13,931 nucleotides of DNA, from assembly GCA_013696665.1 (NCBI GenBank), contig JACCYC010000067.1:1-13931 (forward strand), in the 5' to 3' direction. Below, in pieces: positions 1 to 8,200 of this stretch. The DNA comes from Burkholderiaceae bacterium (lineage in GTDB: Bacteria > Pseudomonadota > Gammaproteobacteria > Burkholderiales > Burkholderiaceae_F). Below the pieces are notes generated by a model. That model ran no database searches. It worked only from the letters and a program-made list of their open reading frames with translations, and was not told the origin of the DNA. Each line of letters starts with the position of its first letter. Within the stretch, counting starts at the first letter, position 1. Made by a program: the position numbers and the translations under genes.

Positions 1-2
1 GC

Positions 3-842
3 GGCGGCAGCGTGGCGTCGACCGCGGTGCTCCAGGGCCGCAAAGAAGAAGCGATGCGCATTTTGCGGCTGTACGGCTTGTCCGACGGCGCGCGCGATGC
101 GGTGTGGCAGCAGCTTGATGTCGTCTACTTTTTGCGCCACAACGCGCAGGACATCGCCTGGCATACGCGATCGCTCTTTTCACGCCTGGATAGCGACCAG
201 CCGATCGTACGGTCGCGTCTGGCCCGCGTCGGTGAAGGCGCCGAAGTCCTCGTTTACGTCAAGGATCAAGAGGGTCTCTTTGCGCGCGTCTGCGGCTACT
301 TCGACAGCCGCAATCTGAGCATTCTCGACGCACGAGTGCACACGACGCGTAGTGGCTATGCGCTCGACACATTTTTGGTCACCGACCACGGCCGCGCGCA
401 GCATTATCGAGAGCTGTTGAGCCAAATCGAGCACGAGCTCGCGGAATGGATCGCCAAGGCGCCTGAACTCCCCGCGGCGCCACCGCCAGCAAGATTCCAG
501 CAATCACGCCAGTCGCGTCAGTTTCCTGTCACACCGACGGTCCAGTTACAACCGGACGATCGCGGTTCTTACCTGCTGAGCATCACTGCGACCGATCGCA
601 TCGGATTGCTGTACTCGATCGCGCGTGTACTCGCCAAACATCGCCTCAACGTGCACACCGCGAAGATACTGACGCTCGGAGAGCGTGCGGAGGACGTCTT
701 TCTGGTGTCCGGCACCCAGCTCGGCTCGCCGCGGGATCAGCTCGCTATTGAAAGTGATTTGCTTGAAGTACTCGCGGCACCGTCACAACGCGTCGCTCAA
801 TCGTCGGCGTCGCTCATGCCCGGAAACAGGATGTCGGTGTAG
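3..842 (+). CDS. glnD: GlnD, PII uridylyltransferase / uridylyl-removing enzyme, C-terminal part (5' end outside window)
   Basis: GlnD adds and removes UMP on PII proteins (GlnB/GlnK) in response to glutamine, setting glutamine synthetase activity and nitrogen control. The frame is open to the left edge, so about 279 codons of the C-terminal part are visible; the nucleotidyltransferase and HD domains lie mostly upstream. Two ACT domains can be read. The first starts near EVLVYVKDQEGLFARVCGYF (about visible residues 80-140). The second starts near LLSITATDRIGLLYSIARVL (about 190-255) and includes HTAKILTLGERAEDVF. These are the glutamine-sensing domains of the family, and the linker between them is proline/glutamine-rich. 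The usual family C-terminus falls around LLEVLAA. Here about 20 further residues follow, encoded opposite the end of def. The family call is secure. Confidence 0.95.
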   Translation, partial: GGSVASTAVLQGRKEEAMRILRLYGLSDGARDAVWQQLDVVYFLRHNAQDIAWHTRSLFSRLDSDQPIVRSRLARVGEGAEVLVYVKDQEGLFARVCGYFDSRNLSILDARVHTTRSGYALDTFLVTDHGRAQHYRELLSQIEHELAEWIAKAPELPAAPPPARFQQSRQSRQFPVTPTVQLQPDDRGSYLLSITATDRIGLLYSIARVLAKHRLNVHTAKILTLGERAEDVFLVSGTQLGSPRDQLAIESDLLEVLAAPSQRVAQSSASLMPGNRMSV

Positions 843-1339
843 CCAAAGCGCGAGAAGTCGCGCACGCGCATTGGATACAGAATGCCGTCCAGATGATCGC
901 ACTCGTGCTGAACGACACGCGCGTGAAAGCCGTCGGCCTCGCGATCGATCGCATTGCCCCGCAGGTCAACGCCGCGATAGCGGATCCGCGCATAGCGCAG
1001 CACCATCCCGCGCAGCCCAGGCACCGAAAGACAGCCTTCCCATCCCTCTTCTTCCTCATTCGATAACGGTTCGATCAGTGGATTGAGAAGAATCGTCTGC
1101 GGAACAGGATCGGCATCCGGGTAGCGTGGATTGCGAATTGACGGATCGCTATAACCAAAGATCACGACTCGCAGCGGTACGCCGACCTGCGGCGCAGCGA
1201 GTCCTGCGCCATCGGCGGCGTGCATGGTTTCAAACATATCGTCAACCAGCGTACTGAGCTCCGGGGCCTGCAGATCGTGCACGCGCTCGGCCACACGCAG
1301 TAGCCGCGGATCACCCATGCGCAAAATCGGGCGAATCAC
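797..1339 (-). CDS. def: Peptide deformylase
   Basis: Def removes the formyl group from the initiator methionine of nascent proteins; it is a metal-dependent cytosolic hydrolase. All three family motifs are present in the 180 residues: GAGLAAPQ (44-51, catalytic Gln51), EGCLS (101-105, metal ligand Cys103) and HECDH (145-149, His ligands and catalytic Glu146). The GTG start overlaps the stop of the upstream phosphorylase in a 4-base GTGA. It has a GGAGA Shine-Dalgarno about 5 nt upstream, and the N-terminus IRPILRMGDPRLL fits the family. Relative to the short E. coli form there is an extra loop (about residues 63-82, rich in Pro, Arg and Asp) before the Cys motif. That suggests a divergent deformylase group, perhaps an additional copy beside the usual def-fmt pair; this is inference. 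The 3' end overlaps glnD on the other strand. Confidence 0.95.
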   Translation of the reverse strand: MIRPILRMGDPRLLRVAERVHDLQAPELSTLVDDMFETMHAADGAGLAAPQVGVPLRVVIFGYSDPSIRNPRYPDADPVPQTILLNPLIEPLSNEEEEGWEGCLSVPGLRGMVLRYARIRYRGVDLRGNAIDREADGFHARVVQHECDHLDGILYPMRVRDFSRFGYTDILFPGMSDADD

Positions 1340-2079
1340 TGTGGTTCTCCAAAAAACGATGACAGGATGCGCACCGCACGCATGATCGCGGCCTGCATCA
1401 CGCCACCCAATTCTTCGAGTTTGATTGCCTGCACGCTGTTGCCTCGGCCCGCAGCGTCATTCACGACAACGGCAAGTGCGGCATATTGAAGCTCGCATTC
1501 GCGCGCCAGGACGGCTTCTGGCATTCCGGTCATACCGACAATCTCTCCACCCTCGCGCGCAATGCGCTCGATTTCGGCGGCGGTCTCGAGCCGCGGTCCC
1601 TGCGTGCATGCGTAAACCGCGCCATCGAGCAAAGGTTCTTGGCATGCCGCTGCGGCCTTGATCAACCGGCTGCGCAGCGCTTGTGAATACGGTTGCGTGA
1701 AATCGACGTGAATCACCGGCATCTCCGAGCCCTCGAAAAACGTGCTCTTCCGGCTATGCGTGTAATCGATGATCTGATGCGGCAGCACAAGCGACCCCGG
1801 CGCAAAGTGAGCACCAATGCCACCCACGGTCGCGACCGCAATCACCCCTTCAACTTTAAGTTCCTTCAACGCCCAAATATTGGCGCGATAATTGATCTCG
1901 TGCGGCGCCAGCGTATGACCGTATCCGTGCCGAGCCAGGAACACCACCTCCGCGCCGGCAAGCTCACCGAATGTCAGCGCCCCCGATGGCTCACCGTAGG
2001 GCGTGCGCATCACCTGCCGCCGCGGGTTCTGCAGCACGGTAAGTTTGGCAAGGCCGCTGCCGCCAACGATTGCGTACAC
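1336..2079 (-). CDS. Probable S-methyl-5'-thioinosine phosphorylase (MTAP/PNP family)
   Basis: Purine nucleoside phosphorylase family enzyme that splits a 5'-methylthio nucleoside with phosphate, giving free purine and 5-methylthioribose 1-phosphate, to salvage the by-product of polyamine synthesis. Motifs in the 247 residues: GGSG (6-9) and RHG (50-52) for phosphate, GGIG (86-89), TQGPRLET (159-166) and VGMTGMPEA (181-189) for the sugar. VVNDAAG (205-211) has Asn where 6-aminopurine-specific MTA phosphorylases have Asp. In this family Asn favours 6-oxopurines, so methylthioinosine is the likelier substrate (inference). The open frame reaches 2229, but the first 50 residues lie inside ligA and do not resemble the family. 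GTG 2079 gives the standard YAIVGGSGL start with a strong Shine-Dalgarno. Plain MTA phosphorylase (mtnP) is the alternative name. Confidence 0.9.
   Translation of the reverse strand: MYAIVGGSGLAKLTVLQNPRRQVMRTPYGEPSGALTFGELAGAEVVFLARHGYGHTLAPHEINYRANIWALKELKVEGVIAVATVGGIGAHFAPGSLVLPHQIIDYTHSRKSTFFEGSEMPVIHVDFTQPYSQALRSRLIKAAAACQEPLLDGAVYACTQGPRLETAAEIERIAREGGEIVGMTGMPEAVLARECELQYAALAVVVNDAAGRGNSVQAIKLEELGGVMQAAIMRAVRILSSFFGEPQ
1345..1350 (-). promoter_or_regulatory. Shine-Dalgarno site deciding the def start
   Basis: Reading the minus strand, GGAGAA ends 5 nt before the GTG at 1339, inside the last codons of the phosphorylase gene. It supports GTG 1339 over the ATG eight codons in as the def start. 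Confidence 0.7.
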
Positions 2080-2080
2080 C

Positions 2081-4108
2081 TCAGTCTCCCCCCATCTTCT
2101 GTAGTTGTGCTTCGTCGATGATAGTGACTCCAAGTTCGTTGGCTTTGGCGAGCTTCGAGCCAGCATCGTCGCCGGCAACGACGAAGTCAGTTTTCTTCGA
2201 TACCGACCCGGCCACCTTTCCGCCTGCAACTTCGATCAGCGCTTTTGCTTCGTCACGTTTCAACGTCGGCAAGGTTCCAGTTATTACGAAGATCTTGCCA
2301 GCCAGCTTACCGGCCGGTGTACGAATCGGTTCGTTTTCTGGCCAGCAAACTCCGGCGGCGCGTAGCTCCGCGACGACTTCGCGATTGTGCGGCTCGGCGA
2401 AGAAATTGCGGATGGATCCAGCCACTACCGGTCCAACGTCAGGCACCTCGAGCAATTCGGCTTCGGTCGCGTCGAGGATGGGAGCAAGCTTCCCGAAGTG
2501 GCGTGCCAGATCACGCGCAGTCGACTCGCCGACATTGCGAATTCCGAGCGCGTAGACGAACCGTTCGAGCGTCGTGCTGCGCGCGCGCTCGAACGCCGCC
2601 GCCAGGTTAGTGGCCGACTTGCCCGCCATCCGGTCGAGCGAAGCGAGGGTTGCAACGTCGAGTCCAAACAGATCAGCGGGGGTGCGCACGAGGCCACCAT
2701 CGACCAACTGCGCAACGAGTTTGTCGCCCAACCCTTCGATGTCGAGTGCACGGCGGCCCGCGAAGTGCAGCAACGACTCCTTTCGCTGCGCGGCGCACAC
2801 CAAGCCCCCGGTGCATCGCGCCACGGCTTCGCCTTCCTCCCGGTAGACCTTCGAAGAACAGACCGGGCACTGGGTCGGCATGCGAAACGTCGCTGCATTC
2901 GGCGGGCGCCTATCCGGAACCACCGCAACGATTTCGGGAATGACATCACCCGCTCGACGCACGGTCACCGTATCGCCGATGCGAATGTCCTTGCGCCGGA
3001 TCTCGTCTTCGTTATGCAGCGTGGCATTGGTGACATTGACGCCGCCGACGAAGACGGGAACCAGCCGCGCGACCGGTGTCAGCGCGCCCGTCCGGCCAAC
3101 CTGGATATCGATTCCCGTAACCTGCGTAATCGCTTCTTGCGCCGGAAACTTGTGCGCGATCGCAAAGCGCGGCGCGCGCGATACATAGCCGAGCACTTGC
3201 TGTTGCGCGCGGGTGTTGACTTTGTAGACGACCCCGTCGATCTCGTACGGCAGCCGCGCGCGCAGCCGACCTACCTTGTCGTAAAAATTGATGCAGCCTG
3301 CAACGCCGCTTGCCACTTCGCGCTCACCGGCCACGGGGACCCCGAGCGTCACAAGCCAGTCGAGGAGCCCCGCGTGCGTCGGCGGTTCGGTCGCGCCAAG
3401 GATCTCTCCAACGCCATACGCAAAAAAGCGCAGCGAGCGCTCGGCTGTGATTCGCGAGTCGAGCTGGCGCAACGCGCCGGCCGCCGCGTTGCGCGGATTG
3501 GCGTATTCGCGCAGCTCTTTTGCCCGTTGCCGTTGATTCAGTCGCTCGAACTCGCGTTTGAACATCAAGACCTCACCGCGCACCTCGACGATCTCTGGAG
3601 CATGCGTGGCGAGCTGAAGTGGCACCGAGCGAATGGTGCGGATGTTGGTGGTCACGTCTTCGCCAACCGCTCCATCGCCTCGCGTCGCCCCCATCACGAA
3701 CTCGCCTCGTTCGTAACGCAGGTTTACCGCAAGTCCGTCAAACTTCAACTCGCACGCGTATTCGATTTCACTGACTTCGTTGCCGGCTCGGCGCAGCGCT
3801 TCGCGCGCGCGGGTATCGAATGCGGTGACCTCGGCTTCGCTGAACGCGTTGTTTAGTGACAGCATCGGCGCGGCGTGTCGCACCTCCTGAAACTCGCGAC
3901 TCGGCGATCCGCTCACCCGCTGCGTTGGAGAATCCGGCGTTTGCAGTTCCGGATCCTCGCGCTCGATGGCTTGCAGTTCGCGCATCAGCCGGTCATATTC
4001 GGCATCGGGCAAGGTCGGCTGGTCGAGCACGTAGTACTGGTGATCGGCTTGCTTGATTTGCTCGCGCAGCCGACGCGCTTGTTCTTCAAGCGGCTGGAGA
4101 CGCGCCAC
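2081..4108 (-). CDS. ligA: NAD-dependent DNA ligase LigA
   Basis: LigA seals nicks in replication and repair using NAD+ as adenylate donor. The 675-residue length is normal. Domains in order: the Ia domain for NAD binding (about 1-75, with YYVLDQPTLPDAEYDRLM); adenylation domain with the catalytic lysine in ELKFDG (Lys122), GEV (178-180) and YKVN (295-298); OB fold (about 330-405); Cys4 zinc finger at 414, 417, 432 and 438; helix-hairpin-helix region with DIEGLG and ALGIRNVG (about 455-570); and a C-terminal BRCT domain (about 600-675, FVITGTL). The GTG start lies 8 nt after the zipA stop, with no strong Shine-Dalgarno, and gives an N-terminus typical of betaproteobacterial LigA. The zipA-ligA order is also found in E. 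coli. Confidence 0.98.
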   Translation of the reverse strand: MARLQPLEEQARRLREQIKQADHQYYVLDQPTLPDAEYDRLMRELQAIEREDPELQTPDSPTQRVSGSPSREFQEVRHAAPMLSLNNAFSEAEVTAFDTRAREALRRAGNEVSEIEYACELKFDGLAVNLRYERGEFVMGATRGDGAVGEDVTTNIRTIRSVPLQLATHAPEIVEVRGEVLMFKREFERLNQRQRAKELREYANPRNAAAGALRQLDSRITAERSLRFFAYGVGEILGATEPPTHAGLLDWLVTLGVPVAGEREVASGVAGCINFYDKVGRLRARLPYEIDGVVYKVNTRAQQQVLGYVSRAPRFAIAHKFPAQEAITQVTGIDIQVGRTGALTPVARLVPVFVGGVNVTNATLHNEDEIRRKDIRIGDTVTVRRAGDVIPEIVAVVPDRRPPNAATFRMPTQCPVCSSKVYREEGEAVARCTGGLVCAAQRKESLLHFAGRRALDIEGLGDKLVAQLVDGGLVRTPADLFGLDVATLASLDRMAGKSATNLAAAFERARSTTLERFVYALGIRNVGESTARDLARHFGKLAPILDATEAELLEVPDVGPVVAGSIRNFFAEPHNREVVAELRAAGVCWPENEPIRTPAGKLAGKIFVITGTLPTLKRDEAKALIEVAGGKVAGSVSKKTDFVVAGDDAGSKLAKANELGVTIIDEAQLQKMGGD
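2085..2093 (-). promoter_or_regulatory. Shine-Dalgarno site deciding the phosphorylase start
   Basis: On the minus strand a run GGGGGGAGA, embedded in the last codons of ligA, lies 5-6 nt before GTG 2079. The ligA stop TGA (2083-2081) and the GTG are one base apart, so translation of the two genes is probably coupled. This fixes the start well downstream of the longest open frame. Confidence 0.75.
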
Positions 4109-4116
4109 GTCGGCTG

Positions 4117-5229
4117 CTAATCCGTGTAAAGGCGCAGCGCGCGTCTTGAACCCGGCTCGATTCCCGCAGCGCGCATTTCTGCAGTCAGTTTTTCGAGCTC
4201 GGGTTCTATCCCTGACTGTGCCGCCGATTCGACGGTTCGCCCGTTGTCATCGACGACGCGTGCGCCAAGCCGCACAGCAATCTGGCTCGCAGTTGCAAAC
4301 AGGGCAGACACGGGCGGCGGATTGGCGGAGACTCGCGGCACATCGAGCGTAATCGCCAACCTCGTCGGCGCCGGGGCCGGCACGGTCATCGACAGCAGCG
4401 GTCGGTTCTGCGAGTCGCTACGCTGCCAGTGTCCGGGTTCGATCTGAGCCATCTGCGCCTCGGTCGCGGCGACATTAACCACAGCAGCGCTCCATGCGTC
4501 CGCCTGCGCTTCGAGTGTCAGCGTTATTTGCACGTCGAAGCGGGCACACAGCTCGTCAAGCTCCGCAGCTCGCCGCACGATGTGCGACACCTCCGGCGGA
4601 TCGAAGTCGGCGTCGATCGAAACAGCAATCTGCTGCACCGCTGAAATGAAGCGCGTCGCATCGATCTCTTCCAACCGCGCGCGACGTGTAGCGAGTTGCA
4701 CCGCGATCAGCATCTCGGAATAAAAACCGAAGCGATCCGGTGGGCTCCAGCGCGCCAGCTTGCTGTCCCACACGGTCAGATGGGTGGGCAGGGGCAACGC
4801 GAGCCGGTCGAGCTGCGCACGAGCTTCCAGAGCCGCAACGCCGTCGAACGCGTGCACGCAGCGCAGCTCCAGCATCAAGTCGAGCAGCGCGTCTTCGACC
4901 CACCCACCCGCCGACGCTAATGAGCTTGCAAACGCAGCGTTGTGTGTAAGGTCGTCGTCTATCGGGTCCTGGGAATCCAATGCGTTTGCAACTTCGGGTG
5001 GATCCGAAGCGGGCACCGGCCCCATCGTGGGCTCAATCCTTAACGGCGCCTGACGCGATTGTCGCTCAGCGCGGGCGGTTGCAACCTCGGCCGAGCGCGA
5101 CTTCGAGTCGTCGCCGTCATCTAGCTTCGCCCCGTCGCGCGCCTTGTGCTCTTGCCACCTGCCATACAGATAGAGCGCTACGAGCAAAACCGCTGCAACG
5201 ATCAGCAGCGTCCAACGCAGCTCGCTCAT
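4117..5229 (-). CDS. zipA: Cell division protein ZipA (FtsZ-interacting membrane protein)
   Basis: ZipA tethers FtsZ filaments to the inner membrane at the division site. The 370 residues begin with a single hydrophobic helix (about 6-22, TLLIVAAVLLVALYLYG) with N-terminus out, then a charged, low-complexity linker (about 25-108). The C-terminal FtsZ-binding fold is at about 232-370; recognisable stretches are RLAITLDVPRV, LFATASQIAVRLGARVVDDNG and EKLTAEMRAAGIEPGS. The region 112-230 is folded-looking rather than linker-like and resembles the C-terminal domain in layout (see findings). Position between smc and ligA supports the name. The ATG start is 5 nt after the smc stop, with no good Shine-Dalgarno, so it probably depends on translational coupling. 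Sequence similarity of this group to E. coli ZipA is low, so the functional call rests on fold pattern and gene order. Confidence 0.85.
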   Translation of the reverse strand: MSELRWTLLIVAAVLLVALYLYGRWQEHKARDGAKLDDGDDSKSRSAEVATARAERQSRQAPLRIEPTMGPVPASDPPEVANALDSQDPIDDDLTHNAAFASSLASAGGWVEDALLDLMLELRCVHAFDGVAALEARAQLDRLALPLPTHLTVWDSKLARWSPPDRFGFYSEMLIAVQLATRRARLEEIDATRFISAVQQIAVSIDADFDPPEVSHIVRRAAELDELCARFDVQITLTLEAQADAWSAAVVNVAATEAQMAQIEPGHWQRSDSQNRPLLSMTVPAPAPTRLAITLDVPRVSANPPPVSALFATASQIAVRLGARVVDDNGRTVESAAQSGIEPELEKLTAEMRAAGIEPGSRRALRLYTD

Positions 5230-5234
5230 CCCGT

Positions 5235-8200
5235 TTAGGCAGCCTCGGCCGTCAGCCGAACGGCGCTGTCGATGTCGACCGCGACGACGCGCGAGACGCC
5301 CTGTTCCTGCATGGTGACGCCGATCAACTGCTGCGCCATTTCCATCGAAATCTTGTTGTGGGTGATGAACATGAACTGCGTATTGTCCGACATCGACTCA
5401 ACCAGGCGGCAAAAGCGATCCGTGTTGGCGTCGTCGAGCGGAGCATCAACCTCGTCGAGCAGACAGAAGGGCGCAGGATTGAGCTTGAACAATGCGAACA
5501 CCAGCGCGGTCGCCGTCAGTGCTTTCTCGCCGCCCGATAGCAAATGAATTGTGCTGTTGCGCTTGCCCGGAGGTTGGGCCATCACTTGCACGCCGGCGTC
5601 GAGAATTTCCTCGCCGGTCATGATCAGCCGCGCTTCGCCGCCGCCAAAAAGCTTTGGAAACAGTTGGCCGAACTGAACATTGACTGCGTCGAAGGTCTGC
5701 TGCAGCAGCGCTCGGGTCTCGCGGTCAATCTTTCGGATGGCATCTTCCAGCGTGGTGATCGCGGCCACGAGATCGGCACACTGCGCATCTAGAAAACCTT
5801 TGCGTTCGCGCGAGGTGGTCAGCTCTTCGAGCGCGGCCATATTGACCGCTCCGATCGCGGCCATTTCGTCGGCGATTCGCGCGATCTCGGCCTGTAACTG
5901 AGCTGCCTTTACCGCAAGACCCTGGGCCGCCAGCTTTTCAATCAGCGCTTCTTCGTCGCAGCCCGCCTCGTTGAGCTGCGTCGCAAACTGATCTGCGGCG
6001 AGTCGGGCGGCCTGCTCCTTCAGTTGCAATTCGGTAAGCTTGTCGCGAAACGGCTGAACGTCACGCTCGAGGCCGAGTCGCTTCTCGTCAGCCCCTCGCA
6101 GCTGTTGCGCCAGATCGTCCATCTGACTGCGCGCAAGCCGTAGTGCTTCATCGGCCGTTGATCGACGCGCGAGCCAATCGGCGAGCCCGGCGCGGGCTAC
6201 GCTATCGTCAAGGCGCTTCAGCTCATCGATCGCGGCAGTAACTTCAGAGCTCAGTCGCTGAAGATCGGTGCTGGCGAGTTCGGCCGCGCGCTTCAGATCA
6301 CGTTCGCGCTCCTGGCTCGACAGCAGAGCAAACTGACATTGCTGGCGGGCCGTTTCCAACGCGCGCTGCTCGTCACGCGCCGCACGCAACGCCCGGTCTG
6401 CGTTCTCGTAAGCGAGACGCGCCAATTCCATTGATTGCTGACGGGTCGAATATTCGACGTCGAACTGTTCGAAACGCGCATCGGCGTCTTTCCTGTGGCC
6501 GACCAGATCGCGCTCGCCGACTTCGATCTCTTCCAATTCGCTCTCGATCTGCAGGCCGCGATGCCGGATGCGATTAATGAGCTCTTCCAGCCGAACCGCC
6601 TCGAGCTGCAGCGCATGCACCTCAGAACGCTGCTGCTCAGAGGCGGAGCGAGCCGCATCGCGCGCCTGCTGCGCTGCGCGCATCTCTGCTTCGCTGCGCG
6701 CGGTGGCCGCGCTGGCGTCATCGACCATCAATTGTTGCGCCCGGACGTCGCGCCCCAGATTGTCAATCTCGAGCCGGCGCGCCAGCAGTCCTGCCCTCGG
6801 GTCGTCTGCCGCATAAAAGCTGATGTCGTGCCGCGAAACCTTGTGCGCGGCCTTGACGATGAACACGCCTCCCGCGGGAAGCTCGCCGCGCGCGGCCAGC
6901 GCAGCATCGAGATCGTCGGCAACAAAAACGTTCGCAAGCCAGTCCGCAAGCACCGCGGAAAAAGCCGCGTCGTGCGTGCGCACCAGATCGCTCATGCGAC
7001 GGAATCCACTCCCGAATTGCGGCATTTCTGCGCTACCGCGCGCAGTCGCGCCGGATGACGCGTAGAAGGCAACGCGCGCGGGTGGAGCATCGGCTACAAG
7101 GCCACCCAGCGTGTCGAGCTTGCCGACCTCGACGCCTTGCAGGCGCTCGCGCAGCACGGCCTCGAACGCAGTCTCCCAGCCGGGCTCAACCACCAGCTTG
7201 CGGAAAAGACGCGGCAGGCCATCGAGCCCTTGTGCACGCAGCCAAGGGTCAAGCTTTTCGTTAGCCTCCCCCGTTGCCTGCACCTGCCTGAGTGCCTGCA
7301 ATCGCGCCTCGATCTTTCCCAATGCCTCGGCCCGCTGCGCACGCTCGTCGAGTCTCTGTTGACGCTCGCCACCGACGCGCTCAAATTGCGCTTCAGCGTC
7401 GCGCAGTGATTCCGCCATCGTGACTGCACCGGCCTCAGCCTGCACCAGTTTGTGCTTCAGCGTCGCGAGCTGCTGATCATCGTGCGCTCCAATCGACGCG
7501 CGCTCTTCGGCGAGACGTTCGCGCCGCTGCGACAGCAACCCCAGTTGACGATCTGCATTCCGCTGATCCGACGCGGCTGCGTGAATGGATTGCTCGGAAA
7601 GCGCCGCAATTTCGCGGGCCGCGCTCATCGCTTCGCGAGCGCGCCGGTAGGCTTCCTCAAACTGCGGCAGCCTTGACTCGTGCTCCACCGAGCGCGCCTG
7701 TGCACCTCCGAGCTGCGCGGTCAAATCAACAATCGTCTGCATCACTTCACCAGCACGCTGGTCCAGGTCTGCGCGCTCGTTGGCACGGCTGTCGCGATTC
7801 GTCGTCAGCGATTGGATCTGGGTTGCGAGACGCGCGCGGCTCTCCGCAATCAATCGAATTTCGGATTCAAGCTTCGCGACTTCAGCATTGACCTGAAACA
7901 GCGCGCCTTGCGCGGCATGGGTTGCATCGCTGCCAGCAAAATGGGCGTTGCGCAGATCCTCCAATGCGCGCTCTGCGCCGCGGAGCTGCGCCATGTGCGC
8001 GTCGAAGGCGACGGTGCGATTGGCGATGTCGCGTGCGACCTTGTCGCGTTCAGCGCCCGCTTCGCGCTTGCGCGTAAGCCACAGGAACTGCTGCTGCTCG
8101 TCATGCCGCGCCTGAAGCGAGCGGTAGGTTTGCGCGACCGCCGCCTGATGCTCCAGCTTTCCGATCTGCGTATCGAGCTCGCGCAGAATATCTTCTACGC

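Noticed and set aside
2080..2229. A 50-residue N-terminal extension of the phosphorylase.
   Set aside because: It overlaps the conserved ligA BRCT end in another frame. A strong Shine-Dalgarno and the family-standard N-terminus place the start at 2079.
2387..3856. A 489-codon open frame on the plus strand opposite ligA.
   Set aside because: It is a composition shadow of a GC-rich gene. The protein is Arg/Ala/His-rich with no recognisable domain, while the minus-strand LigA has every expected motif.
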